Under the pieces are notes generated by a model that was not told the DNA's origin, searched no databases, and worked only from the letters and a program-made list of their open reading frames with translations. 64,000 bases of DNA, taken from positions 205,617-269,616 of the forward strand of contig CANLMQ010000003.1 in assembly GCA_947492175.1 (NCBI GenBank), in the 5' to 3' direction. This DNA is from an uncultured Draconibacterium sp. GTDB lineage: Bacteria > Bacteroidota > Bacteroidia > Bacteroidales > Prolixibacteraceae. Numbering within the stretch: the stretch's first letter is position 1; each line of letters opens with the position of its first letter. The translations under genes were made by a program, and so were the position numbers. Positions 1 through 8,619 of the stretch are shown here, in pieces.

Positions 1-1
1 A

Positions 2-3000
2 ATGCCGGGAATACATCACGTTATGGCACGTGCCATAAAAGATATTTTCTGTCGTTACAAAACCATGAAAGGTTTCCGCGTGCACCGTAAGGCAGGCTGG
101 GATACTCATGGTTTACCCGTGGAGTTGAGTGTAGAAAAAGCCCTGGATATTACAAAAGACGATATTGGCAAAAAAATCACCGTGGAAGAATACAACCAGG
201 CTTGTAAAACCGAGGTGATGAAATATACCCGCGAATGGGAAGAACTTACCCGAAAAATGGGGTACTGGGTAAATATGGACGATCCGTACATTACCTACGA
301 TAATCGTTACATCGAGTCGGTGTGGTGGTTGTTAAGCCAGATTTACAAAAAAGGCTTATTGTACAAAGGGTACACAATTCAGCCCTATTCTCCTGCTGCA
401 GGAACAGGTTTGAGCTCGCATGAATTAAACCAGCCGGGATGTTATCGCGATGTAAAAGATACTACTGCAATTGCTCAGTTTAAGGCCGTTAAAAACGAAA
501 AATCGGAATTCCTTTACGAAGGACTTGATACCGATTTGTACTTTTTGGCCTGGACAACTACTCCATGGACATTGCCATCGAACACGGCGCTTTGTGTGGG
601 TCCGAATATCAGATATGTAAAGGTTCGTACTTTTAATCCATATACTGGAATTCCGGTAACTCTGATTTTAGCAAAAGATTTATTCCCCGTTTATTTTAGT
701 TCGAAAAACGAAGAATTATCGTTCGACGAATACAAACCAGGCGATAAAAATATTCCATACAAAGTACTGGCAGAATATAGCGGCGAAGAATTAAAAGGTG
801 TTCAGTACGAGCAACTCATTGATTGGGTTAAACCAAAAGGAAAAGCTTTTGAAGTAATTACAGGCGATTTTGTTACCATTGAAGATGGTACCGGTATTGT
901 TCATATTGCGCCTACGTTTGGTGCCGATGACGACCGTGTTGCCAAACAACATGGGATTTCTCCACTGATTGTTGAGGATACCGAAGGCAAAATGCAGGCG
1001 TTGGTCGACAAAAAAGGAAAATTCTATCTTACAAATGAATTAGATAAAGCTTTTGTTGAGAAGTATGTGAATACTGAAAAGTACCACGATTTTGCTGGTC
1101 GCTCGGTAAAAAATGAATACGACGACAAACTGGATGACAATGATCCGACTATAGATGTTGACATTGCCGTAATGCTAAAGCAGGAAAACAAAGCTTTTAA
1201 AATTGAGAAACATGTTCACAGTTACCCGCATTGCTGGCGTACTGATAAACCTGTTCTCTATTATCCGCTCGATTCGTGGTTTATTAAATCAACCGCGGTT
1301 AAAGACAAAATGGTTGAGTTAAACAATACCATTAACTGGAAACCGCAGTCAACAGGAACTGGTCGTTTTGGCAACTGGTTGGAAAATCTGGTTGACTGGA
1401 ACTTAAGCCGTTCGCGCTTTTGGGGAACACCACTTCCAATTTGGCGAACCGAAGATGGATTGGAAGAAGTTTGTATCGGATCTACCGAAGAGTTGATGGC
1501 TGAAATTGAAAAGTCGATCGAAGCCGGATTTATGACCGAAAATCCATACAACGGTTTTGAAGTTGGAAACAATTCGAAAGAGAATTACGACCTGATCGAC
1601 TTGCACAAATCGTTTGTAGATCGTATTGTTTTGGTTTCACCAAAAGGCGAAAAAATGTTTCGCGAGTCGGATCTGATCGACGTTTGGTTCGATTCAGGAG
1701 CCATGCCTTTTGCGCAGCGCCACTATCCTTTCGAGTGGAAAGAAGATTTTAAAGATGTTTTCCCGGCCGATTTTATTGCCGAAGGAGTGGATCAGACACG
1801 TGGTTGGTTCTTTACATTGCATGCCATTGCAACTATGATTGATGAATCTGTTGCCTTTAAAAATATTATTTCAAACGGATTGGTACTTGATAAAAACGGC
1901 GTAAAAATGTCGAAACGATTGGGTAACGCGGTTGATCCGTTTGAAACCATTGATAAATACGGATCAGATCCTTTGCGCTGGTACATGATTACCAATTCGC
2001 AACCCTGGGATAACCTTAAATTTGATATTGCAGGAGTTGAAGAAGTAAAACGTAAATTCTTTGGAACACTCTACAATACATACAATTTCTTTGCATTGTA
2101 TGCCAATGTTGATGGCTTTACATATGCCGAAGAAGAAATTCCGATGGAGCAGCGTCCGGAGATTGACCGCTGGATTATTTCGCTGCTGAATTCGTTGATA
2201 AAAGAAGTAAGCGAGAGCTACGAAAATTACGAACCAACCCGTGCAGGACGTGCAATTCAGGATTTTGTTTCAGAGAACCTGAGCAACTGGTTTGTACGTT
2301 TAAGTCGCAAAAGATATTGGGGAGGTGAATATTCTGCAGATAAAATTTCGGCTTATCAAACATTGTATGCTTGTTTAACAACCATTGCCAGGTTAATGTC
2401 GCCAATTGCGCCATTTTATGCCGACCTGCTTTATTCCGATTTAAATAAAGCAACCGGGAAAGAGGAAGATCAAAGTATTCATCTTGCTGATTTCCCTGCA
2501 TTCGATGAGAAATTGATCGACAAAGATCTGGAAGAAAAAATGGCCATAGCACAAAAGGCTTCTTCAATGATTTTGGCCCTTCGCCGTAAGGAGAAAATAA
2601 AAGTGCGTCAGCCACTTGGAAAAATTATGGTTCCGGTGCTAAATCCTCATTTTAAAGAACAGTTTGGGGCTGTGGCAAATATCATTTTAGCAGAAGTGAA
2701 CGTTAAAGAGGTGGAGTTTTTAACTGATACAGCCGGGGTGATCAGCAAAAAAATTAAGCCTAATTTTAAAGCACTCGGCCCAAAATACGGTAAAATGATG
2801 AAGCAGATTGCGGGAGCTGTAAATCAGCTGGGGCAGGATGCTATTTCAGCATTTGAAAGTGCCGGTGAATATGAAATATCTGCCGGTGATGAGAAAATTG
2901 TTCTGACACTGGAAGATGTTGAGATTCTTACTGAAGATATTCCCGGATGGACAGTCGCAACCGAAGGACAGATGACCATTGCTCTTGACATTGATGTGAC

Positions 3001-3274
3001 CGAGGAGTTGAAGCAGGAAGGTATTGCCCGTGAGTTTATTAACAAGATTCAAAACCTCAGAAAAGAGAGCGATTTTGAAGTTACTGACAGGATAAAACTT
3101 TCTATTGCAAAACACGTAGGGTTTAATGATGCAGTGGAAAACCACAAGGAATACATTTGTGCACAAACATTAGCTGACTCTTTGGTTTTGGTTGAAAATG
3201 TGGATTTAGAGAAAGCAAATGAGGTTGAAATTGACAAGGATGTAACTGCGCAAATAGAAATAGAGAAGGTGTGA
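2..3274 (+). CDS. ileS: Isoleucyl-tRNA synthetase, type 2 (5' end missing)
   Basis: Class I aminoacyl-tRNA synthetase charging tRNA-Ile in the cytoplasm. The gene runs off the left edge: the ATG at base 2 is an internal Met, because the protein begins inside the ATP-binding signature. The signature reads GIHH (visible residues 3-6) where most class I enzymes have HIGH, followed by a RYKTMKGF stretch and the AGWDTHGLPVE segment. The second signature KMSKR is at residues 635-639. The visible 1090 residues plus a short missing N-terminus fit the long eukaryote-like IleRS2 group, and no C-terminal zinc-binding cysteine cluster is seen. The order ileS, dksA-like, lspA is familiar from other Bacteroidota. 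The GIHH change is known in IleRS2 proteins linked to very high mupirocin resistance. Confidence 0.97.
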   Translation: MPGIHHVMARAIKDIFCRYKTMKGFRVHRKAGWDTHGLPVELSVEKALDITKDDIGKKITVEEYNQACKTEVMKYTREWEELTRKMGYWVNMDDPYITYDNRYIESVWWLLSQIYKKGLLYKGYTIQPYSPAAGTGLSSHELNQPGCYRDVKDTTAIAQFKAVKNEKSEFLYEGLDTDLYFLAWTTTPWTLPSNTALCVGPNIRYVKVRTFNPYTGIPVTLILAKDLFPVYFSSKNEELSFDEYKPGDKNIPYKVLAEYSGEELKGVQYEQLIDWVKPKGKAFEVITGDFVTIEDGTGIVHIAPTFGADDDRVAKQHGISPLIVEDTEGKMQALVDKKGKFYLTNELDKAFVEKYVNTEKYHDFAGRSVKNEYDDKLDDNDPTIDVDIAVMLKQENKAFKIEKHVHSYPHCWRTDKPVLYYPLDSWFIKSTAVKDKMVELNNTINWKPQSTGTGRFGNWLENLVDWNLSRSRFWGTPLPIWRTEDGLEEVCIGSTEELMAEIEKSIEAGFMTENPYNGFEVGNNSKENYDLIDLHKSFVDRIVLVSPKGEKMFRESDLIDVWFDSGAMPFAQRHYPFEWKEDFKDVFPADFIAEGVDQTRGWFFTLHAIATMIDESVAFKNIISNGLVLDKNGVKMSKRLGNAVDPFETIDKYGSDPLRWYMITNSQPWDNLKFDIAGVEEVKRKFFGTLYNTYNFFALYANVDGFTYAEEEIPMEQRPEIDRWIISLLNSLIKEVSESYENYEPTRAGRAIQDFVSENLSNWFVRLSRKRYWGGEYSADKISAYQTLYACLTTIARLMSPIAPFYADLLYSDLNKATGKEEDQSIHLADFPAFDEKLIDKDLEEKMAIAQKASSMILALRRKEKIKVRQPLGKIMVPVLNPHFKEQFGAVANIILAEVNVKEVEFLTDTAGVISKKIKPNFKALGPKYGKMMKQIAGAVNQLGQDAISAFESAGEYEISAGDEKIVLTLEDVEILTEDIPGWTVATEGQMTIALDIDVTEELKQEGIAREFINKIQNLRKESDFEVTDRIKLSIAKHVGFNDAVENHKEYICAQTLADSLVLVENVDLEKANEVEIDKDVTAQIEIEKV

Positions 3275-3364
3275 GAAATATTTGTTAACACACTCAGAGA
3301 ATGATGATGTTTTTTATTATTTTAGGGGCTTCTTGAAAATAAATGAACTAAATACCCTTACATT

Positions 3365-3742
3365 ATGGGAGAAAAAAATAGATATTCGGATGAGGAGTTG
3401 ATGGAATTCAAAGTCTTAATTACCGGGAAACTTGAAAAAGCCCAGGAAGATTATCAAATGTACCGTAATTCCATAACTCAGAGCGATGGGAATGATATCT
3501 CTGATACATCGCCTACGTTTAAGGTCTTGGAAGAAGGAGCTGCTACTCTGTCGAAAGAAGAAGCTGGAAAACTGGCGCAGCGTCAGTTAAAGTTTATACA
3601 GCATTTACAGGCTGCTTTGGTTCGTATCGAAAACAAAACGTACGGAGTTTGTCGGGAAACCGGCAAGTTAATTTCGAAAGAAAGATTGCGTGCTGTACCG
3701 CATGCTACACTTAGTATTGATGCGAAAAACAGTCAAAAGTAA
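3365..3742 (+). CDS. DksA/TraR-like protein without zinc cysteines
   Basis: A 125-residue protein with the DksA/TraR plan: an N-terminal charged helical region, then the C-terminal signature YGVCRETGKLI followed by SKERLRAVPHATL. Canonical family members place two CxxC pairs here to hold zinc. This protein keeps only one Cys; the partners are replaced by Thr/Gly and by residues of a SIDAK segment, so it probably does not bind zinc in the classical way. Homologues of this shape are common in Bacteroidota between ileS and lspA. A role in RNA polymerase control is inferred from DksA and is not shown by the sequence. A terminator-like hairpin follows the gene. Confidence 0.88.
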   Translation: MGEKNRYSDEELMEFKVLITGKLEKAQEDYQMYRNSITQSDGNDISDTSPTFKVLEEGAATLSKEEAGKLAQRQLKFIQHLQAALVRIENKTYGVCRETGKLISKERLRAVPHATLSIDAKNSQK

Positions 3743-3764
3743 GTAGAAGTAAAACACTTGGAAT

Positions 3765-3812
3765 TGCTCTTCGAAACCTATTGAAATGGAATTTCGGAGA
3801 GCATTTTTATTT
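3765..3812 (+). terminator. Hairpin with T tract after dksA-like gene
   Basis: A 12-bp stem (3765-3776 with 3792-3803, one G-T wobble) is followed by a run of T. It sits 23 bases after the dksA-like stop and about 20 bases before lspA, so it either ends the ileS-dksA transcript or acts as a partial read-through terminator. Confidence 0.7.
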
Positions 3813-3825
3813 TAATAAATAGTAT

Positions 3826-4482
3826 ATGTCGCGTAGTGTAAAATCGTTGATAATAATTTTTCTGGTTCTGATTGTCGATCAGGTTTTAAAAATATGGGTG
3901 AAAACTAATTTCGCAATAAGTGATGAAATCGTAATTTTTAAAGACTGGTTTATTCTTCATTTTGTCGAAAACAACGGAATGGCATTTGGTTTTGAATTCG
4001 CCGGAGAATATGGAAAAATATTTTTAAGCGTTTTTCGAATTTTGGCTGTGGTGGCCATTGGCTGGTATCTGTTTAAACTTGCCAAACAAAAAGATATTCC
4101 TTTCGGATTTATAGCAAGTATATCATTGATTTTTGCCGGAGCAATCGGAAATATAATCGACAGTTTGTTTTACGGAATCATCTTTAACGACAGCTACGGA
4201 CAAATAGCCACGCTTTTTCCTGAAGGTGGCGGTTATTCAAGCTTTTTGCATGGTCGGGTAGTTGATATGTTTTACTTCCCGTTAATCGAAGGCAGGTATC
4301 CGGAATGGATTCCAAGAGTTGGAGGTGACCCGTTTATCTTTTTCCGCCCGGTTTTTAATATTGCCGACTCTGCTATAACTGTCGGAATTTTCTCAATTTT
4401 ACTTTTTTATCGGAAGCATTTTAATAAGGTTGAAGAGAAAAAAGAGGAAGTTGCTGAGACCGAAAAAACAGCGGAAGCATAG
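3826..4482 (+). CDS. lspA: Lipoprotein signal peptidase II
   Basis: Inner-membrane aspartyl protease that removes signal peptides from prolipoproteins after lipid addition. Four hydrophobic segments are visible. The conserved blocks are DQVLKIWVK near the N-terminus, NNGMAFG, GNIIDS, and the two catalytic Asp blocks RVVDMF and FNIADS. At 218 residues it is longer than the roughly 160-170 residues of proteobacterial LspA; the extra length lies between GNIIDS and FNIADS (a loop with GQIATLFPEGGG and a Pro/Trp-rich stretch) and in a Lys/Glu-rich tail. Such insertions are usual in Bacteroidota. Start ATG follows an AT-rich leader without a Shine-Dalgarno site. Confidence 0.96.
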   Translation: MSRSVKSLIIIFLVLIVDQVLKIWVKTNFAISDEIVIFKDWFILHFVENNGMAFGFEFAGEYGKIFLSVFRILAVVAIGWYLFKLAKQKDIPFGFIASISLIFAGAIGNIIDSLFYGIIFNDSYGQIATLFPEGGGYSSFLHGRVVDMFYFPLIEGRYPEWIPRVGGDPFIFFRPVFNIADSAITVGIFSILLFYRKHFNKVEEKKEEVAETEKTAEA

Positions 4483-4529
4483 CTGTCTGAAAGGATTTGA
4501 TTAACACCCCAATATCATTCATTTTATTT

Positions 4530-4537
4530 TACCTTTG
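4530..4537 (+). promoter_or_regulatory. -7 box TACCTTTG upstream of cysS
   Basis: Exact match to the Bacteroidota -7 consensus TAnnTTTG, 26 bases before the cysS ATG. No TTTG was found at the expected -33 distance, so the call rests on one box. Confidence 0.5.
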
Positions 4538-4563
4538 TGAATTCGATTTCATATTGAAAAGTT

Positions 4564-6039
4564 ATGGGAAATCAACTAGTAATATATAATACATTAAACC
4601 GCAAAAAAGAAGTATTTAAACCTCTGGTAGAAGGCAGGGTTGGACTTTACGTTTGCGGGCCAACCGTATACAGCAATTCGCACCTGGGACATGCCAGACC
4701 TTATGTAACTTTCGATTTGTTGTATCGTTATTTAACGTTTTTAGGAAATACCGTTCGTTACGTACGAAACATTACCGATGTTGGTCACCTGGAAGATGAG
4801 GTGGAAGGTGTTGGCGAAGACCGCATTACCAAGAAAGCGCGTTTGGAGCAGCTTGAGCCTATGGAAGTTGTTCAGAAATACATGAATACTTTTCACCGGA
4901 ATATGGATGATTTGAATATCATTCGTCCGAGTATCGAGCCGCGTGCATCGGGTCATATTATTGAGCAAATGGAGGTTGTTGATTCGATTCTCAAAAATGG
5001 TTATGCCTACGAGGCAAACGGATCGGTTTATTTCGATGTTGAGAAATACAATCTGGATTATAACTACGGGAAACTTTCAGGCAGAAATCTGGAAGATATA
5101 AAAACCAATACGCGGCAGCTGGACGGACAAAGCGAAAAGAAAAATTCGTATGATTTTGCTTTGTGGAAGAAAGCAGCACCCGAGCATATTATGCGCTGGC
5201 CATCGAAATGGAGCGATGGATTTCCGGGGTGGCACCTTGAATGTTCGGCCATGAGCACAAAATACCTCGGAGAAGAGTTTGATATTCACGGGGGCGGAAT
5301 GGACTTAACTTTCCCGCACCACGAATGCGAGATTGCTCAGAACACAGCCAGTAGGGGAAAAGATAGTGTTCGGTACTGGATGCACAATAACATGATTACC
5401 ATTAACGGGCAGAAAATGGCACGTTCGCTGGGTAACTTTATTACTTTGGACGAGTTGTTTACCGGGAGACACGAAATTTTGGAGCAGGCTTATTCGCCAA
5501 TGACTATTCGCTTCTTTATTTTGCAGGCGCATTACCGCAGTACAATTAACTTCTCGAACGAGGCACTGCAGGCATCAGAAAAAGGTTTGGAGCGTTTAAT
5601 GAGCGCTATAAAAGCACTGGACGAACTCTCGGCATCAGAAAATTCATCGGTTGAAATTCAGCCGCTAAAAGAAAAGTGTTTTGAGGCACTGAATGACGAC
5701 TTAAACAGTCCGATTGCCATTGCGCATCTTTTTGATGGGGTTAAAATGATAAACTCCATTAAAGCAGGTACCGAAAAAATATCGGCCACGGATTTGGAAG
5801 AACTGAGGTCGTTTTATAAAACCATGGTTTTTGATATCCTCGGATTAAAAATTGAAGAAACGGCAGATTCCGGTGACAACGAAGTTTTGGCCGGAGCTGT
5901 AGAATTGTTGATTCAATTGCGAAAAGATGCAAAAGCCAATAAAGATTGGGGCACGGCCGATAAGATCCGCGACGAGTTAAATGCCATTGGTATTGAGTTA
6001 AAAGACACCAAAGACGGGGTGGACTGGAGTCTTAAGTGA
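4564..6039 (+). CDS. cysS: Cysteinyl-tRNA synthetase
   Basis: Charges tRNA-Cys in the cytosol. The 491-residue length is normal. The first signature is HLGH at residues 40-43 within YSNSHLGHARPY. The second is KMARS at 284-288, the usual CysRS variant of KMSKS. Zinc ligands for cysteine recognition are seen as Cys31 (VCGPTVY), the CSAM Cys and the HHECE block. Transcribed with its own -7 box and separated from lspA by 81 bases. Confidence 0.98.
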   Translation: MGNQLVIYNTLNRKKEVFKPLVEGRVGLYVCGPTVYSNSHLGHARPYVTFDLLYRYLTFLGNTVRYVRNITDVGHLEDEVEGVGEDRITKKARLEQLEPMEVVQKYMNTFHRNMDDLNIIRPSIEPRASGHIIEQMEVVDSILKNGYAYEANGSVYFDVEKYNLDYNYGKLSGRNLEDIKTNTRQLDGQSEKKNSYDFALWKKAAPEHIMRWPSKWSDGFPGWHLECSAMSTKYLGEEFDIHGGGMDLTFPHHECEIAQNTASRGKDSVRYWMHNNMITINGQKMARSLGNFITLDELFTGRHEILEQAYSPMTIRFFILQAHYRSTINFSNEALQASEKGLERLMSAIKALDELSASENSSVEIQPLKEKCFEALNDDLNSPIAIAHLFDGVKMINSIKAGTEKISATDLEELRSFYKTMVFDILGLKIEETADSGDNEVLAGAVELLIQLRKDAKANKDWGTADKIRDELNAIGIELKDTKDGVDWSLK

Positions 6040-6122
6040 TTGTATATGTTAGAATGATGATTAACGATTGCATTGTCGTTAATATTTTCAAAATTCAAAT
6101 AAATAAACTGAGTAAAAAGTCT

Positions 6123-6145
6123 TTGAACTTTGAACTCTAAACTTT
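6123..6145 (+). repeat. Heptad repeat AACTYTR, three copies
   Basis: Three consecutive 7-bp units (AACTTTG, AACTCTA, AACTTTA) lie just before the ribE start codon. The same unit recurs in the leader of porX at 41950-41983. Function unknown; the spacing to the ATG (8 bases) suggests a place in the 5' leader or core promoter. Confidence 0.6.
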
Positions 6146-6153
6146 AAGCAGAT

Positions 6154-6765
6154 ATGTTTTCAGGAATAGTAGAAGAATTCGGAACAGTTGTGGCAATTGA
6201 AAAAGACCAGGAAAATATGCATTTTACCCTGAATTGCTCTTTTGCCGACGAATTAAAAGTTGACCAAAGCTTATCGCATAACGGAGTGTGTCTTACAGTG
6301 GTTTGGGTTGATAAAGATAAAAAGCTTTATAAAGTAACTGCGGTAAAGGAAACGCTTATAAAATCGAATTTAGGCTTGCTGGAAGTAGGCTCGAAAGTAA
6401 ACCTTGAGCGCAGTATGATGATGAATGGCCGTTTAGACGGACACATTGTTCAGGGGCACGTAGATCAGACTGCAACCTGCAAAAAAGTAGAAGAGGCCGA
6501 CGGAAGCTGGTACTATACTTTTGAATACGATTTCGATCTGGAGGCAGCTAAGAAAGGCTATATGACTGTTGAAAAAGGTTCGGTAACTGTAAACGGAGTG
6601 AGCTTAACAGTTGTTAATTCAAAAGAAAATTCTTTCCAGGTAGCTATTATTCCATTTACGCAGGAATTTACCAATTTCCATACCTTCGAGGTTGGAACAG
6701 TTGTAAATCTTGAGTTTGATATTATTGGTAAATATCTGAGTAAACTTAATTCGTTTAACCAATAG
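6154..6765 (+). CDS. ribE: Riboflavin synthase, alpha subunit
   Basis: Last step of riboflavin formation: two molecules of 6,7-dimethyl-8-ribityllumazine give riboflavin and the pyrimidinedione. The 203-residue protein has two homologous lumazine-binding halves, each with the family motifs: MFSGIVEEFG at the very start, NGVCLTV in the first half, DGHIVQGHVD at the join, and VNGVSLTVV in the second half. Such full-length two-domain architecture indicates an active synthase rather than a lumazine-binding luciferase relative. No FMN riboswitch is visible upstream. A terminator follows. Confidence 0.97.
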   Translation: MFSGIVEEFGTVVAIEKDQENMHFTLNCSFADELKVDQSLSHNGVCLTVVWVDKDKKLYKVTAVKETLIKSNLGLLEVGSKVNLERSMMMNGRLDGHIVQGHVDQTATCKKVEEADGSWYYTFEYDFDLEAAKKGYMTVEKGSVTVNGVSLTVVNSKENSFQVAIIPFTQEFTNFHTFEVGTVVNLEFDIIGKYLSKLNSFNQ

Positions 6766-6792
6766 GTAGCAACAATATTTATACAACAGAAA

Positions 6793-6816
6793 GAGCTCGC
6801 ATTGCGGGCTTTTTTG
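6793..6816 (+). terminator. Rho-independent terminator after ribE
   Basis: Stem AGCTCGC/GCGGGCT with a three-base loop followed by TTTTTT, 27 bases after the ribE stop. Confidence 0.85.
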
Positions 6817-6862
6817 TTTTATACCCGTTAAATTGATGCTTATTTTACAGCTCGACAGAAAT

Positions 6863-6925
6863 GACATAAATATGTCGTAAGCTTGGCGTAACAATATTTT
6901 GGTGATGAACATACTTTTACGCCGA
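6863..6925 (+). promoter_or_regulatory. Two inverted repeats upstream of XRE gene
   Basis: A perfect 14-base dyad GACATAAATATGTC (6863-6876) is followed by a second inverted repeat, TTGGCGTAA (6883-6891) with TTACGCCGA (6917-6925), one mismatch. The pair lies 20-80 bases before the XRE start codon. Position suggests operators for autoregulation; this is inference. Confidence 0.45.
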
Positions 6926-6944
6926 ATATTTAAACGTAAGAAAA

Positions 6945-7547
6945 ATGAAGAACAAGGAATTAGCAAAAAGAATCAAAGAACTCAGAATAAGAAAAGGATT
7001 ATCGCAGGAAGAACTGGCTGAAATTACCGGGTTGAGCTTAAGAACCGTACAGCGAATTGAAAACGGAGAAAGCGAACCAAGGGGAGATTCTTTAAGGCGT
7101 CTTTCGGTGGCTTTTGATGTTTCTCCCGATGAAATTGTTGACTGGACGGTCAAGGAGGACAATGGTTTTTTACTTGGTTTAAACCTGTCGGCCTTAACTT
7201 TTATCGTATTTCCACTTCTGGGCATATTGGTGCCTTTAATTGTGTGGATTTCGAAAAAAGACAAGGTGAAAAATGTGAATGAACTGGCCAAAGACCTGCT
7301 GAATTTTCAGATAACATGGACAATAATTTTATTCTTTGGATACGTAGCAATCATCTTAAGTGCTTTCGCAAAGATTCATATTTCGGGAGATGTTGATGCC
7401 GGCCTGATTAGTTCAAGGGTATTTTTGAATTTAATATTCCTGGTAGTAATGTATGCTTTTAACATTGTAATTGTTGTGGTTAATACTTTTCGGTTAAGAA
7501 ATTATACACTGGCAAAATATTTCCCAAGAATCCGTTTTGTAAGATAA
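6945..7547 (+). CDS. XRE-family regulator with DUF4870-like membrane domain
   Basis: Residues 1-65 form a Cro/C1-type helix-turn-helix (LAKRIKELRIRKGLSQEEL, then GLSLRTVQRIENGE). After a short linker come hydrophobic segments with the block LSALTFIVFPLLGILVPLIV, a KKDKVKNVNELAKDLLNFQ amphipathic stretch and two further membrane spans, matching the DUF4870 plan. The protein is therefore a membrane-tethered DNA-binding protein of 200 residues. Its signal and target genes are unknown. Two inverted repeats in the 180 bases upstream could be its own operators. No neighbour is obviously co-transcribed. Confidence 0.85.
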   Translation: MKNKELAKRIKELRIRKGLSQEELAEITGLSLRTVQRIENGESEPRGDSLRRLSVAFDVSPDEIVDWTVKEDNGFLLGLNLSALTFIVFPLLGILVPLIVWISKKDKVKNVNELAKDLLNFQITWTIILFFGYVAIILSAFAKIHISGDVDAGLISSRVFLNLIFLVVMYAFNIVIVVVNTFRLRNYTLAKYFPRIRFVR

Positions 7548-7887
7548 CAGGAAGAGCTTCAGTTTATAAGACGAATAGGTGTAATGTTGGTAACACTTAC
7601 TTTTTTTTGTGATAAAAAAAATAGTAGATCGCCAGTACTATTTAGTTATTGCATAAAAACTCTCCGGCCGACCAATAACTATTTAGTCGTAATACGAAAA
7701 CCTGCCAGCGAGCTAATAAGATTTTGAGAATAGTATAAAATCCAATCGGTGGGATTCAATTAATTGTTTGTGGTGTAGTAGTTCGCCGGTTGGTTTTTAA
7801 TGTTTCTTCTTTTTTTTCGAAACATTTGGGAAACGCTGAACCAAAGAAAAGTGTGGTTGTTTAACAAAAAATGGCTAACTTTTCGGT
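7548..7887. other. Non-coding stretch, 340 bases
   Basis: No gene is supported here. The decamer ACTATTTAGT or a close copy occurs twice (around 7638 and 7680). A hairpin can form at about 7790-7845 from AATGTTTC and GAAACATT flanked by TTGGTT and AACCAA. The open frame on the minus strand overlapping this stretch has no family features and runs into folM antisense. Confidence 0.6.
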
Positions 7888-8616
7888 ATGAACAAAACCG
7901 CTTTGATAACTGGGGCTTCGAAACGAATTGGAAAAGCAATGGCAGAACATCTTGCTGCAAAAGGCTGGGCGGTAATTGTGCATTATAACAGGTCGAAAGA
8001 ATCGGCACAAATGTTTGTAGAGGAGTTATCTGCAAAATTCACCGGCCGGGAATTTTATACGATTAAGGCGAATCTGGCCGAAACAAACGAAGTGGTTGCT
8101 TTAATACCCAAAATCATTGCGGAGTGGGGGCCATTCGATTTGTTAATAAACAATGCGTCGGTGTTCGATAGAGGATACCTGCAGGAAACATCCACAGAAT
8201 TATTCGACAGTCAGCTGGAAATAAACCTAAAAGCTCCTTTTTTGCTGATGCGCGATTTTGCCAACTATTGTAATAAAGGCAACATCATTAATATGGTAGA
8301 TACACGGATTACGGCAAATAAATCGAACTTTACAGCCTACTCGCTTTCAAAAAAAGGGCTTTGGGATTTAACCCAAATGGCGGCGCTCGAGTTTGCTCCT
8401 GCAATCCGGGTAAATGCTATTGCTCCCGGTGTAACTCTGTCCCCGGAGAATGAGGATGATAACTACCTGGAAAACCTGGCGAAAGACATTCCAATGAAAC
8501 GGCCGGGCGGACTCGATCCGATACTAAAAAGTATTGATTATATTTTGGAAAATAATTATTTAACCGGACAGCTTTTATTTGCTGATGGTGGCGAAAACTT
8601 AGGAATTAACCTTTAG
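7888..8616 (+). CDS. folM: SDR oxidoreductase, pteridine reductase/FolM-like
   Basis: Short-chain dehydrogenase of 242 residues. The N-terminal Rossmann motif TGASKRIGKAMAEHL followed by an HYNRS segment is characteristic of pteridine reductase/FolM proteins (NADPH-dependent reduction of dihydropterins). The catalytic pair is YSLSK (Tyr and Lys three apart), and NNAS follows the coenzyme loop. It is three bases before a FolX-like gene, which in turn overlaps folK. In gammaproteobacteria FolM reduces dihydromonapterin to tetrahydromonapterin, so the context supports a pterin substrate. Alternative: an uncharacterised SDR. The symbol is by homology and context. Confidence 0.75.
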   Translation: MNKTALITGASKRIGKAMAEHLAAKGWAVIVHYNRSKESAQMFVEELSAKFTGREFYTIKANLAETNEVVALIPKIIAEWGPFDLLINNASVFDRGYLQETSTELFDSQLEINLKAPFLLMRDFANYCNKGNIINMVDTRITANKSNFTAYSLSKKGLWDLTQMAALEFAPAIRVNAIAPGVTLSPENEDDNYLENLAKDIPMKRPGGLDPILKSIDYILENNYLTGQLLFADGGENLGINL

Positions 8617-8619
8617 AAT

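Noticed and set aside
2175..2615. 146-codon open frame antisense in ileS
   Set aside because: No family features; it mirrors codon bias of ileS on the other strand.
6040..6153. FMN riboswitch before riboflavin synthase
   Set aside because: None of the conserved RFN element segments is present.
7760..8035. Open frame on the minus strand before folM
   Set aside because: Overlaps the folM start antisense and has no recognisable domain.
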